Shown: positions 1 through 5,838 of the stretch, piece by piece
Numbering within the stretch: the stretch's first letter is position 1
Layout of the letters: each line of letters starts with the position of its first letter
Assembly: GCA_025934635.1 (NCBI GenBank)
Contig: JAICWX010000386.1
Coordinates: 1-7,431, forward strand
Direction of reading: 5' to 3'
Origin: Streptosporangiaceae bacterium
GTDB lineage: Bacteria; Actinomycetota; Actinomycetes; Streptosporangiales; Streptosporangiaceae
DNA: 7,431 nt
Program-made: the position numbers and the translations under genes
Notes under the pieces: generated by a model
Told to the model about the DNA's origin: nothing
Seen by the model: the letters and a program-made list of their open reading frames with translations, nothing else
Databases searched by the model: none

Positions 1-1207
1 CGGCCTTCGCGCGGATGTTCCGGAACCCGCGGCGGACCCGGGCCGGAGTCAGCCGCCCGGGCGGGGATGGCCGTTCCCAGGGGCGGCGCAGGCCGGCGGC
101 CAGCGGGCGGGCCAGGCGCAGCTGGGCGTAGGCGGCGATGATCAGCCAGGTCCACCGGTCCGCCGCGGCGGGGTCGCGGATCTTCGGGGCGGTCCAGCCC
201 AGGACCTGCTTGAACAGCCGGAAGGTGTGTTCCGGCTTGGCGTCGCGATCGCCGGGCAGGTAGTCGACCTGCAGCCGGATCAGCGTTCCCTCGATGACCG
301 GCAGCGGCCCGTCGTGACCGAGCCAGGCGGCGCGGTGGGTGAGCCGCGGGTGGACCCGGTCCCACGCGGCGGCCGCCGCGGTGCCGTACCGGGAGGTCAC
401 CGTGCTGGTGGTGATGAGCGGGTCCGGGCAGGCCTGCGGGCTGGCCAGGGCCAGCTCGCGGCCGTGCTTGCGGGGCCGGCCGTTCGTCCCGGGCGCGCGC
501 GGCGGCGCCGGCAGCCACATCACCCGGTCGCTGCGCAGCCGCCCCAGCAGCTCTGCCGGCAGGTCCGCCAGCAGCCAGGCCAGCCGGGTCACGTCATACC
601 CGGCGTCGAAGACCACCACGATCGCCGGGTCGCCCTCGCGCCAGTGCCCGGCGGCGATCAGCCGGGTGATGACCTCGCGGACCTGCCCGGCGGTTACTTC
701 GGTCTCGTCATCATCAGGACCTAGCCGCACCGCGTCCAGCACCGCGGTCCAGGAGGTGCGGCCCGGCTCCAGCGCCGCGATGACCGAATACGGCCAGCCC
801 GGGATCATCTGCGCCTGGCCTTTCCCGCGGCCGTAGACATGGCAGAACAGCCGCTCCGGGCTGGTCGCGGCGCCGGGCCGCAGCCAGTTGCTCACGTCGG
901 CGGCCAGCACCAGCCGGCCGTCCGCCGCGCGCGGTAACGGCAGCCCGGCCAGCGACCACCGCAGCCGGCCGATATCGACCCGGCCGCAGCTGACCGCGTC
1001 ATACAGCGCGCCGTGACCGCGCCGGTGCTCCGCCGTCAGCGACAGCCCGGCCAGGTCCCTGACCGGCCCGTCCGCGCACAGCACCGCATCGGCCAGCTCC
1101 GACAGCTCATCGGCGCGGGCGGTCAGGCAGGCGTGGAAATCCACCCGGAACCGCGACAGCACGGCAAGCGGCTCGACATCACGGGCATGTTCTAGCAAGC
1201 TGTCCAT
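1..1207 (-). CDS. DDE transposase, NF041680-like family (3' end beyond the window)
   Basis: This encodes 402 residues of an IS transposase, with no stop before the left edge. It resembles the actinobacterial family catalogued as NF041680, whose C-terminal part reads like the segment here: EHTFRLFKQVLGW, a tryptophan-rich stretch, then a basic tail. Candidate catalytic residues are D104 (AADVSNW), D201 (VVVFDAGYD) and E326 (EHTFRLFK). The ATG at 1207 is preceded by GAAGG five bases upstream. The frame is open throughout and GC-rich at third positions. Oddity: from memory of the family, about 30 residues (a VWLW... to ...RRFDL segment) normally separate the RDAKP motif from EHTF, but here P325 is followed directly by E326. 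This may be an in-frame deletion beside the catalytic glutamate, which would probably inactivate the enzyme. The family assignment comes from sequence recognition, not a search. Confidence 0.85.
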   Translation of the reverse strand, partial: MDSLLEHARDVEPLAVLSRFRVDFHACLTARADELSELADAVLCADGPVRDLAGLSLTAEHRRGHGALYDAVSCGRVDIGRLRWSLAGLPLPRAADGRLVLAADVSNWLRPGAATSPERLFCHVYGRGKGQAQMIPGWPYSVIAALEPGRTSWTAVLDAVRLGPDDDETEVTAGQVREVITRLIAAGHWREGDPAIVVVFDAGYDVTRLAWLLADLPAELLGRLRSDRVMWLPAPPRAPGTNGRPRKHGRELALASPQACPDPLITTSTVTSRYGTAAAAAWDRVHPRLTHRAAWLGHDGPLPVIEGTLIRLQVDYLPGDRDAKPEHTFRLFKQVLGWTAPKIRDPAAADRWTWLIIAAYAQLRLARPLAAGLRRPWERPSPPGRLTPARVRRGFRNIRAKA

Positions 1208-1208
1208 C

Positions 1209-1268
1209 ACGGCCTTCGCTTGTGATCACGGGTTCTTTGGCGAGTACTCATGATCATGCGAAGGCCGT
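1209..1268 (-). promoter_or_regulatory. Inverted repeat that can sequester the transposase ribosome-binding site
   Basis: A perfect 11-base inverted repeat has arms at 1209-1219 and 1258-1268, separated by 38 bases. In the transposase mRNA the second arm, GCGAAGGCCGT, contains the GAAGG Shine-Dalgarno sequence (1213-1217) and ends one base before the ATG. A transcript entering from outside the element would carry both arms and could hide the start. The spacer also holds the palindromes GTGATCAC (1222-1229) and CATGATCATG (1249-1258). The regulatory role is inferred from the known fold-back inhibition of transposases such as those of IS10 and IS50. Confidence 0.45.
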
Positions 1269-1286
1269 ACTCACGCGCCGTGACAC

Positions 1287-1302
1287 GCCGGACAACACCG
1301 GC
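1287..1302. other. Short hairpin in the IS leader
   Basis: GCCGG (1287-1291) and CCGGC (1298-1302) flank the loop ACAACA. The stem is five base pairs and lies between the IS end and the transposase leader. It could weakly terminate transcription entering the element, but there is no adjacent T-run in either direction that makes this firm. Confidence 0.25.
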
Positions 1303-1355
1303 AAAACCCCTGATCAGAAACCCAGAGGTTAAATAACAAGCTTAGGGTTGAAGGC

Positions 1356-2603
1356 ATGCTGGAGGCTGCCGCCGGGAAGGCGGAACTCATCGTGCAGATT
1401 CGCGCATTCCTGGTCTGGGCCGGCCCGGGACGCAAGCTCACCGCGACCGGGCGCATCGGCCTGGCGGACGCCCGCCATCTCGTGGAGCTGCTCGGCACCG
1501 GCGACACGATCGACCCGGACATCGGCGGCCGGGTCTTCAAGACCAGGTCCAGCGAGGATCTCGCTCATCTCAGCCGGATCGTGGAGTGGGCGAAGGCCGC
1601 GCGTCTGGTCCGGGTCAGCGGCAACAGGCTGATGCCGGTCAAGAAGAACGCGGCACTCGCGAAAAGGCCGCTCGACCTGGTCCTGGCCCTGCTGGAGGCC
1701 TATCCCCGGCTCGGCAAGCCGCTCTTCCCGCGGAATACCTGGCGTCATTCCCTCGTCGGCGACGAGTTCGCCGACCTCAGCCAGGAGCTGATCACCAGGC
1801 TGCTCCGCAGCGCCGGGCCCTGCCCGCTGGAGGACCTCAACGGCATCGCCAGCGACGTAATCGGGGCCCGGTACGTGCTGACGGACCTGACCGAGCTCCA
1901 GCACGACTCGCTGCGGCGCATGATCGCGGTGGACGTCACGGTCGCGATGGCCGCTCTCCACGTGCTCGGTGTCGTGCTCCTCGACCGCGAGGCCGGTACC
2001 GCCATGCTCACCGATCTGGGCCGGTATGCGATCCGCCGGGTCCGCGGCATGGCCCAGCCAGGTGATCCGGTGCTCCAGATGCGGATTACGCTCGCCGATG
2101 TGGACAGCCCGCCGGTGTGGCGGCAGGTGGTGATTCCCGCTGGCTACACTCTCGACCGGGTCCATGGCGTCATCCAGGCCGCGATGGGGTGGCAGAACTA
2201 CCACCTGCACATGTTCAGGATCGCCGGCCGGGACTACGGTCCGGCACACCCGGAGATCGAGCTCGAGATGCTCGACGAGAAGCAGTTCCGGATCGGCGAC
2301 CTGATGAAGACCGGGGACCTGGCCGGTTATGAGTACGACTTCGGCGACGGCTGGGAACACGAGCTTGCCGTCGAGGCCAGCGCCGCGGCCGATGCGGTCA
2401 CGGTGTACCCGGCGTGCACCGGCGGCGAGGGCGCATGCCCGCCCGAGGACTGCGGTGGCCCCGGCGGATTCGCCGACCTCAAGGAGTTGCTCGCCGGGCA
2501 GCCGAGTCCGGAACGCGACGAGATGCGCGCATGGGCCGGCGAAGAATACGACCCCGCGCACTTCGATCTCGCCGCTGCCAGCACGGCCGCAGGATCAGTC
2601 TGA
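1356..2603 (+). CDS. Plasmid pRiA4b ORF-3 family protein with an N-terminal extension
   Basis: This is a 415-residue protein of unknown biochemical role. Residues about 235-405 match the pRiA4b ORF-3 domain (Pfam PRiA4_ORF3). Recognisable signatures are SPPVWRQVVIPAGYTL, the nearby GWQNYHLHMF, and YDFGDGWEHEL, then a cysteine cluster at C354, C361 and C366 (YPACTGGEGACPPEDCGG) that could bind metal. Residues about 1-230 form a second region common to actinobacterial members, with GRKLTATGRIGLADAR and VEWAKAARLVRV. No signal peptide or membrane segment is seen, so it is probably cytoplasmic. The ATG at 1356 has AGGG eight bases upstream. The frame stays open upstream into the presumed IS end, so the original N-terminus may have been clipped by the insertion. 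It is read away from the transposase and converges on the minus-strand toxin gene. Confidence 0.85.
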   Translation: MLEAAAGKAELIVQIRAFLVWAGPGRKLTATGRIGLADARHLVELLGTGDTIDPDIGGRVFKTRSSEDLAHLSRIVEWAKAARLVRVSGNRLMPVKKNAALAKRPLDLVLALLEAYPRLGKPLFPRNTWRHSLVGDEFADLSQELITRLLRSAGPCPLEDLNGIASDVIGARYVLTDLTELQHDSLRRMIAVDVTVAMAALHVLGVVLLDREAGTAMLTDLGRYAIRRVRGMAQPGDPVLQMRITLADVDSPPVWRQVVIPAGYTLDRVHGVIQAAMGWQNYHLHMFRIAGRDYGPAHPEIELEMLDEKQFRIGDLMKTGDLAGYEYDFGDGWEHELAVEASAAADAVTVYPACTGGEGACPPEDCGGPGGFADLKELLAGQPSPERDEMRAWAGEEYDPAHFDLAAASTAAGSV

Positions 2604-2623
2604 AGAGATCCGCCCGCCCCTGA

Positions 2624-2641
2624 CAGGCCCCGCGCGGCCTG
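2624..2641 (+). terminator. Possible terminator after the pRiA4b-family gene
   Basis: CAGGCC (2624-2629) and GGCCTG (2636-2641) form a perfect six-pair stem around the loop CCGCGC, 20 bases after the stop codon. There is no T-run, which is common for actinobacterial terminators but leaves the call tentative. Confidence 0.35.
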
Positions 2642-2733
2642 AGCCAGCGCCGGGAGATACCCGACGTCTCCTGCCTCTCGGCTCCAGCATCCGCATCTGC
2701 CGTAGCGCAGTAAAGATCGTACGAACGCGTGAT

Positions 2734-2745
2734 GTTGCCGGCAAC
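2734..2745. repeat. Perfect 12-base palindrome
   Basis: GTTGCCGGCAAC is a perfect palindrome in the spacer between the two convergent genes. TCGTACGA (2717-2724), another palindrome, lies just upstream. No gene starts beside them, so the role is unknown. The rest of 2604-2876 shows nothing convincing apart from the two terminator-like hairpins. Confidence 0.3.
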
Positions 2746-2812
2746 GCGCCAGCCGCAGAGTTATAGCGTCGTCATATCCGCTGAAGGGAAATGAAACGGT
2801 GATGTTAATGGT

Positions 2813-2832
2813 CGGCCTGGTGGCTCCAGCCG
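2813..2832 (-). terminator. Possible terminator of the toxin-antitoxin operon
   Basis: CGGCCTGG (2813-2820) can pair with CCAGCCG (2826-2832) around a five-base loop, leaving one bulged C. It lies 44 bases beyond the toxin stop in the minus direction. No T-run follows, so the assignment rests on position and pairing. Confidence 0.28.
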
Positions 2833-2876
2833 TCGGTTTCCTGTGTCAGCTGGCGCTGTGTAACGTTCACTCGCTG

Positions 2877-3236
2877 CTATAGCCAGCATTCGCCGTTCGC
2901 GAGGTCTTCATCGCCGGGATATTCAGTGAGCTTGGCTTCGAGGGCGGCGATGATTCGTCCGGTGTCGTGCCTGGTGCGCCGGTAGGTGCCTGGCATGAAG
3001 ATCATCCCGAAGTGTCCAGGGCCGCCGGGGGTGATCGCCTCGGCGTGGAGCGGCCGGTAGTCGCGCAGGTTGTTGGTGACCACGGCACGGCGTTCGGTCC
3101 TGGCCAGGGCTACTACCTCGGGATCGGAGAGTGCGACCCAGCCTGGATGGTCCGCCACGGCCAGGACATCATGCCCCCGTCCGCGGAGTTCGCGCGCGAT
3201 GGCGGGGGACAGCATCTCATCCAGCAGCAGCCTCAC
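2877..3236 (-). CDS. DUF5615/PIN-like toxin, VapC45 type
   Basis: This 119-residue protein is the probable toxin of a VapBC45-like pair. PIN-fold proteins of this kind are usually metal-dependent RNases, but the substrate is unknown here. The start MRLLLDEMLSPAIA carries the family's acidic pair (D6, E7). A second acidic cluster lies in LSDPEVVALA (D38, E40), and VVTNNLRDY (residues 52-60) matches the family's VTENVxDF motif, with N at position 55 where E is usual and the D59 position kept. Its length is normal for the family. It starts with GTG, overlapping the antitoxin stop by four bases (GTGA), so translation is probably coupled. The C-terminus GECWL ends at TAG. The partner architecture is the same as Rv2018-Rv2019 of Mycobacterium tuberculosis. 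Confidence 0.8.
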   Translation of the reverse strand: MRLLLDEMLSPAIARELRGRGHDVLAVADHPGWVALSDPEVVALARTERRAVVTNNLRDYRPLHAEAITPGGPGHFGMIFMPGTYRRTRHDTGRIIAALEAKLTEYPGDEDLANGECWL

Positions 3237-3646
3237 GGCCTGATGGCATCCTGCCCGGCGGACCAGGCGGCGTGGGCCTCGGCGGCCTGCTGCTCATTGG
3301 CCTCGATCCACTGGTCGATTTCGTCCCGGTAGGCGCCGTAGTAGCTGATGGCGGCCTGGACGAGGCCGAGCGGGATCTCAAGATAGCGTGCCGTCTCGGC
3401 GGCGTCGCCATCGTTGTCGCGTACGGACGCGATGATCTCCCAGACGTCTTTGCCCGTTCCCACGATCCTTGGCCGCCGGCCCGCTGGCCCGTCGGCGAAC
3501 CGGATGAGCGGGTGCTCATCCATCCGCAGGCCCTCTTCCACGTACCGCTGGGCCAGGGTGCGCGGAGCCAGGTGCGCGCGCTGCGCGTGCCTGCCAAGAC
3601 GCGCGATCGTGGCATCATTCAGGCGGACGCTCAACGGATGACTCAT
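3233..3646 (-). CDS. DUF433 antitoxin, VapB45 type
   Basis: This 137-residue protein is the probable antitoxin and autorepressor. Residues about 1-45 (SHPLSVRLNDATIARLGRHA onward) look like a short DNA-binding segment. Residues about 55-115 match DUF433, with PRIVGTGKDVWEII followed by a helical region through YLEIPLGLVQAAI. The C-terminal part is helical and acidic (EIDQWIEANEQQAAEAHAAW), consistent with a toxin-neutralising segment. I chose the ATG at 3646. A second ATG nine bases upstream (3655) lies inside the likely -10 box, and no Shine-Dalgarno sequence precedes either. Much longer readings back to 3997 use a TTG start and lack any family match in the added part. The gene overlaps the downstream toxin start by four bases. 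Confidence 0.8.
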   Translation of the reverse strand: MSHPLSVRLNDATIARLGRHAQRAHLAPRTLAQRYVEEGLRMDEHPLIRFADGPAGRRPRIVGTGKDVWEIIASVRDNDGDAAETARYLEIPLGLVQAAISYYGAYRDEIDQWIEANEQQAAEAHAAWSAGQDAIRP

Positions 3647-3677
3647 GTAGTGCATCGTAGCGCAACGCACTACGATG
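3647..3677 (-). promoter_or_regulatory. Autoregulatory promoter/operator of the toxin-antitoxin operon
   Basis: CATCGTAG (3653-3660) and CTACGATG (3670-3677) form a perfect eight-base inverted repeat around nine bases. A second, shifted pair, GTAGTGC (3647-3653) and GCACTAC (3667-3673), uses the same block. Read on the minus strand, TACGAT (3659-3654) fits a -10 element and sits seven bases from the ATG at 3646, so the transcript would begin at or next to the start codon, i.e. leaderless. No good -35 is visible. Binding of the antitoxin here would cover the -10. Autoregulation is known for VapBC-type operons; this site is inferred. Confidence 0.55.
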
Positions 3678-3713
3678 TGGGACGTTCGGAAACTTGCATG
3701 CCTATGCGCTTGG

Positions 3714-3766
3714 TGACTCCAACCGCGATTCCGGCCGGGCGGAGTCAGTGACAAACCAAGTGACAA
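3714..3766. repeat. Inverted repeat followed by a direct repeat
   Basis: TGACTCC (3714-3720) and GGAGTCA (3741-3747) are perfect inverted arms around 20 bases. They are followed at once by two copies of AGTGACAA (3747-3754 and 3759-3766), 12 bases apart. The block lies upstream of the toxin-antitoxin promoter and its role is unknown. Confidence 0.35.
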
Positions 3767-3769
3767 CCA

Positions 3770-4198
3770 GCGTAAGAAGAGTTCGTCAAGTGGCGATGGA
3801 GGTTTTCTGCCGTTGGCGTGGCGGTGTCGTGGCCTGGGGTTATTGCTGCGGTTGCCCGTGATGCCCCGGCTGCTGAGGGCGGGCGGGTGCCGGGACCTGG
3901 CTGAGGGCATGGCGAAGGTCCGCGCCGGGATGATGGGTGTCCTGCGTCGCGGTTCGGGGCGCCCGTTACCCGGGTCTTCTCGCTCTACGTAGTGCAAGCG
4001 GGCTTGGCGTGCCGCGTGGTGCGGGCAGGCCTGCCCCGACAGCGTTCAACCGAGCTGGTGAGAAGCTCCGGGCGGCCGGGGGAGAGCTGCCCAGGGTTGT
4101 CAGCGGGGTGGTCCCCGACGGCTATGCGGGCTCGTTCTCCCCCTCAGCGGGAGGAAGGTCCAGGGTGCCCGTGGCAGGGGCGGCGATGGAGGTGCTGG
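3770..4198. other. Gene-free stretch left of the IS110 transposase
   Basis: No open frame here has a recognisable product. The stretch is GC-rich and structured: CGGGG-TGGT-CCCCG (4104-4117) is a perfect small hairpin. It presumably contains the downstream end of the IS110-family element, but no boundary could be placed. GTGCG at 4019-4023 matches the short 5' consensus of group II introns, which alone is not evidence for one. Confidence 0.4.
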
Positions 4199-5614
4199 TC
4201 AGGCGGCTTCCGCCGGGCAGGTGGAGGCACCCGAGGCCACGTCGGGGTCCCAGCTGGTGCTGTGGACGACCAGGGAGTAGATCCAGCGCATCAGCGAGGC
4301 GGCGCACGCGATCCGGGCCTTGGCGCGCCGCGCGCGGGCTGCGGCCGCTGCCGCCGTGGCGTGCCGTGATCCCGTCTCGGCCTGGATGGCGGCGGCAGCG
4401 TCCGCGGCGCCGTCGGACGCCTTGGTCATGGCCGCGTACTTCGCCGCCAGCACGGGGTTGAACCTGAGCATCGGCCATACCGCGCGCCAGGCGGTCAGCC
4501 GCAGGCCGGGCCGGCCGCGGCGCGAGATGTGCGCCTGGCCGTAAAAGGCACCCGAGGCGTTATCAGAGGGGGACAGCCCGGCGTGCTTGACCAGCGATGA
4601 TGAGCTGTCATAGCGGCGGGGGTCGCCGGTCTCGGCCAAGATCGCCGCGGCGCCGACGGCGGTCAGGGCGGGGATGTCCGCCAGCCGGGACAGGCCGAGC
4701 TCGCTCAGGACAGCCGCCATGTCGGTCTCCACCGCCCGCAGCTGGGCGCGGGTCCGCTGCAGGTCATCTAGCTCATCGGCGCACCGGCGCAGCAGTCCGC
4801 GGCGGGAGGAGACGACCACTCCCTCGGTGTCGGCCAGCGCGGCGAAGACCCGGCCGCTGATCGTTCCCCAGGCCCGCTGCCCGCCCCAGCCGGCGACGGC
4901 GCCGCGGACCAGCGCGGTAAATGCCTCCAGCCCCACGGCGGCCAGCCTGCCCGGCTGCCCGCCGCACCGGCTGGTCACCACCTGCATGGCTGCCAGCCAG
5001 GTCTTCGACTCCAGCGGCTGCGCGCACGTCTCGGTCACCGTCGGCCAGGCCACCGACAAGAAATCCCGGATCCGCTGGACCGATGCTGTCGCCGCCGTGA
5101 TCAGCTGCGCGCGGCGCCGGCCCAGGTGCCGCAGGTGCGCCCAGGTCTCATCCAGTTCCTCCGGGATATAGCAGTGCAGCTCGGCAGCCAGCCGGGCGAT
5201 CAGCACGCAGTCCGCCTCATCAGTCTTGTGAGTCGTGTAATCCTGCTGCTCACGGGCGATATGAGAGACCAGCGGCTGGATGCACACCAGCGGCAGCCCC
5301 CGCTCCGCACACAAACGCTGCACCTGCAGCCAGCGCGGCCCGGTCGGCTCGCACGCCACTGTCACCTGCGTGAACCCCTTCGCCCGGGCCTGCCCGGCCG
5401 CCCAGTCCAGCGCCTCACCCAGCCGGAACGCCTTCACCCGCACCGTCTTACGCGCCAGCACCCGCGCATCATGATCAATCACTGCGATCGCCTGCTTATC
5501 CTCGGCCAGGTCGATCCCGATCACCGCGCCATCACGCGGGAGCACCTCGCGCAGCCGCTCACGGCGCGCATTACGCCTACGATCCCCCCGGGTCATGCCG
5601 CTACCCTTGCTCAC
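4199..5614 (-). CDS. IS110-family transposase (DEDD recombinase)
   Basis: This is a full-length 471-residue IS110-family recombinase. The N-terminal RuvC-like DEDD domain (Pfam DEDD_Tnp_IS110, residues about 30-190) shows D35 (IGIDLAEDK), E89 (ACEPTG), and D132 and D135 (HKTDEADC). A helical, coiled-coil-like linker around 275-305 leads to the Transposase_20 domain (about 308-395), with LADIPALTAVGAAAIL, the AGLSPSD motif and the candidate catalytic serine S364 in ISRRGRPGLR. A further 80 residues rich in Ala and Arg end the protein. I chose the GTG at 5614 because AGAGAGGA lies about seven bases upstream. The ATG at 5596, with AAGGG upstream, is a good alternative, and an ATG at 5692 would only add an unconserved basic stretch. 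IS110 enzymes recombine circular intermediates into specific sites, guided by an element-encoded bridge RNA. Confidence 0.93.
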   Translation of the reverse strand: MSKGSGMTRGDRRRNARRERLREVLPRDGAVIGIDLAEDKQAIAVIDHDARVLARKTVRVKAFRLGEALDWAAGQARAKGFTQVTVACEPTGPRWLQVQRLCAERGLPLVCIQPLVSHIAREQQDYTTHKTDEADCVLIARLAAELHCYIPEELDETWAHLRHLGRRRAQLITAATASVQRIRDFLSVAWPTVTETCAQPLESKTWLAAMQVVTSRCGGQPGRLAAVGLEAFTALVRGAVAGWGGQRAWGTISGRVFAALADTEGVVVSSRRGLLRRCADELDDLQRTRAQLRAVETDMAAVLSELGLSRLADIPALTAVGAAAILAETGDPRRYDSSSSLVKHAGLSPSDNASGAFYGQAHISRRGRPGLRLTAWRAVWPMLRFNPVLAAKYAAMTKASDGAADAAAAIQAETGSRHATAAAAAARARRAKARIACAASLMRWIYSLVVHSTSWDPDVASGASTCPAEAA

Positions 5615-5750
5615 AGGACGTCCTCTCTGGTTGCGCCTGGGACACCAAGCCCGCACTATCGCACCGGGAGGACGTCCCCGCCTCAACCGCATCCCGCAAA
5701 ACGGGCGCCTCTAGCGCGTTGTCCTATTACTACGGCCCCAGGCAATGGCA

Positions 5751-5825
5751 GACGCAACGCGACATACCCAGACACCGAGATCCTTCCGACCTGCGGTAAT
5801 CCGACCCAACGCGACACCGCCAGAC
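5751..5825 (+). repeat. Imperfect 23-base direct repeat beside the tRNA fragment
   Basis: The units at 5751-5773 and 5803-5825 are spaced 52 bases start to start and agree at 19 of 23 positions: GAC, then CAACGCGACA, then CCAGAC are shared. CGCGTTG at 5715-5721 is an inverted copy of the core CAACGCG. Directly repeated sites next to a tRNA-derived attachment site resemble the arm-type sites bound by tyrosine integrases; that role is inferred. Confidence 0.5.
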
Positions 5826-5832
5826 GGTGTCG
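5812..5832. repeat. Perfect 8-base inverted repeat abutting the tRNA fragment
   Basis: CGACACCG (5812-5819) and CGGTGTCG (5825-5832) form a perfect stem around CCAGA. It overlaps the second direct-repeat unit and ends six bases before the point where the tRNA sequence begins. Confidence 0.45.
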
Positions 5833-5838
5833 GCCTGC

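Larger units (their letters stand above)
1..1340 (-). mobile_element. Right part of an insertion sequence carrying the NF041680-like transposase
   Basis: The transposase and its leader form the 5' side of an IS. The right boundary is not proven. I place it near 1340 because the sequence changes from an inverted-repeat-rich, AT-containing leader to the coding sequence of an unrelated plus-strand gene starting at 1356. The other terminus lies outside the window, so neither terminal inverted repeats nor a target duplication can be shown. Confidence 0.45.
4199..5837 (-). mobile_element. IS110-family insertion element, ends unresolved
   Basis: The intact DEDD transposase implies a potentially active IS110-family element. 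These elements have no classical terminal inverted repeats and usually make no target duplication, so the termini cannot be read from one copy. The limits given are the transposase stop on the left and, at most, the base before the tRNA-Thr fragment on the right. Part of the left flank (3770-4198) may also belong to the element. Confidence 0.5.
5615..5837 (-). ncRNA. IS110 upstream noncoding end, candidate bridge RNA region
   Basis: These 223 bases precede the transposase and hold no convincing gene on either strand. In the IS110 group the bridge RNA (177 bases in IS621) is encoded in the noncoding end upstream of the transposase, so this is the place to expect it. Visible structure: the palindrome AGGACGTCCT (5615-5624) beside the start, with AGGACGTCC repeated at 5669-5677, and an AT-richer patch, CCTATTACTA (5723-5732), that could hold a -10 on the minus strand. 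The guide loops were not folded or matched to a target. If the IS end lies inside this stretch, the right part belongs to the flanking attachment region. Confidence 0.35.

Noticed and set aside
227..836. Two plus-strand 165-residue frames near the left edge
   Set aside because: They lie opposite the transposase coding strand and read as low-complexity Arg/Pro/Gly-rich shadow products.
1329..2561. A 410-residue open frame on the minus strand
   Set aside because: It is antisense to the pRiA4b ORF-3 family gene, whose plus-strand product has clear family motifs; long mirror frames are usual in GC-rich DNA.
2329..2766. A 145-residue plus-strand frame at the end of the pRiA4b-family gene
   Set aside because: It is out of frame with the real gene and is a Ser/Pro/Arg-rich shadow that only continues into the spacer by chance.
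3647..3997. N-terminal extension of the DUF433 antitoxin back to a TTG at 3997
   Set aside because: The added 117 residues are basic and proline-rich without family similarity, and the extension would run through the operator-like repeat and the -10 box.
4019..4198. Group II intron 5' end suggested by GTGCG at 4019
   Set aside because: The five-base match alone is weak, no domain V sequence or reverse transcriptase is present, and the distance to the transposase is too short for the intron's RNA domains.
4199..5837. IS110 element inserted inside the tRNA-Thr gene, splitting it in two
   Set aside because: I looked for the 5' half (a GCCCCGT acceptor strand with a D arm) on the left side of the element. 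A GCCCCG occurs at 4033-4038, but no D arm or TCTCC anticodon strand follows at the right spacing.
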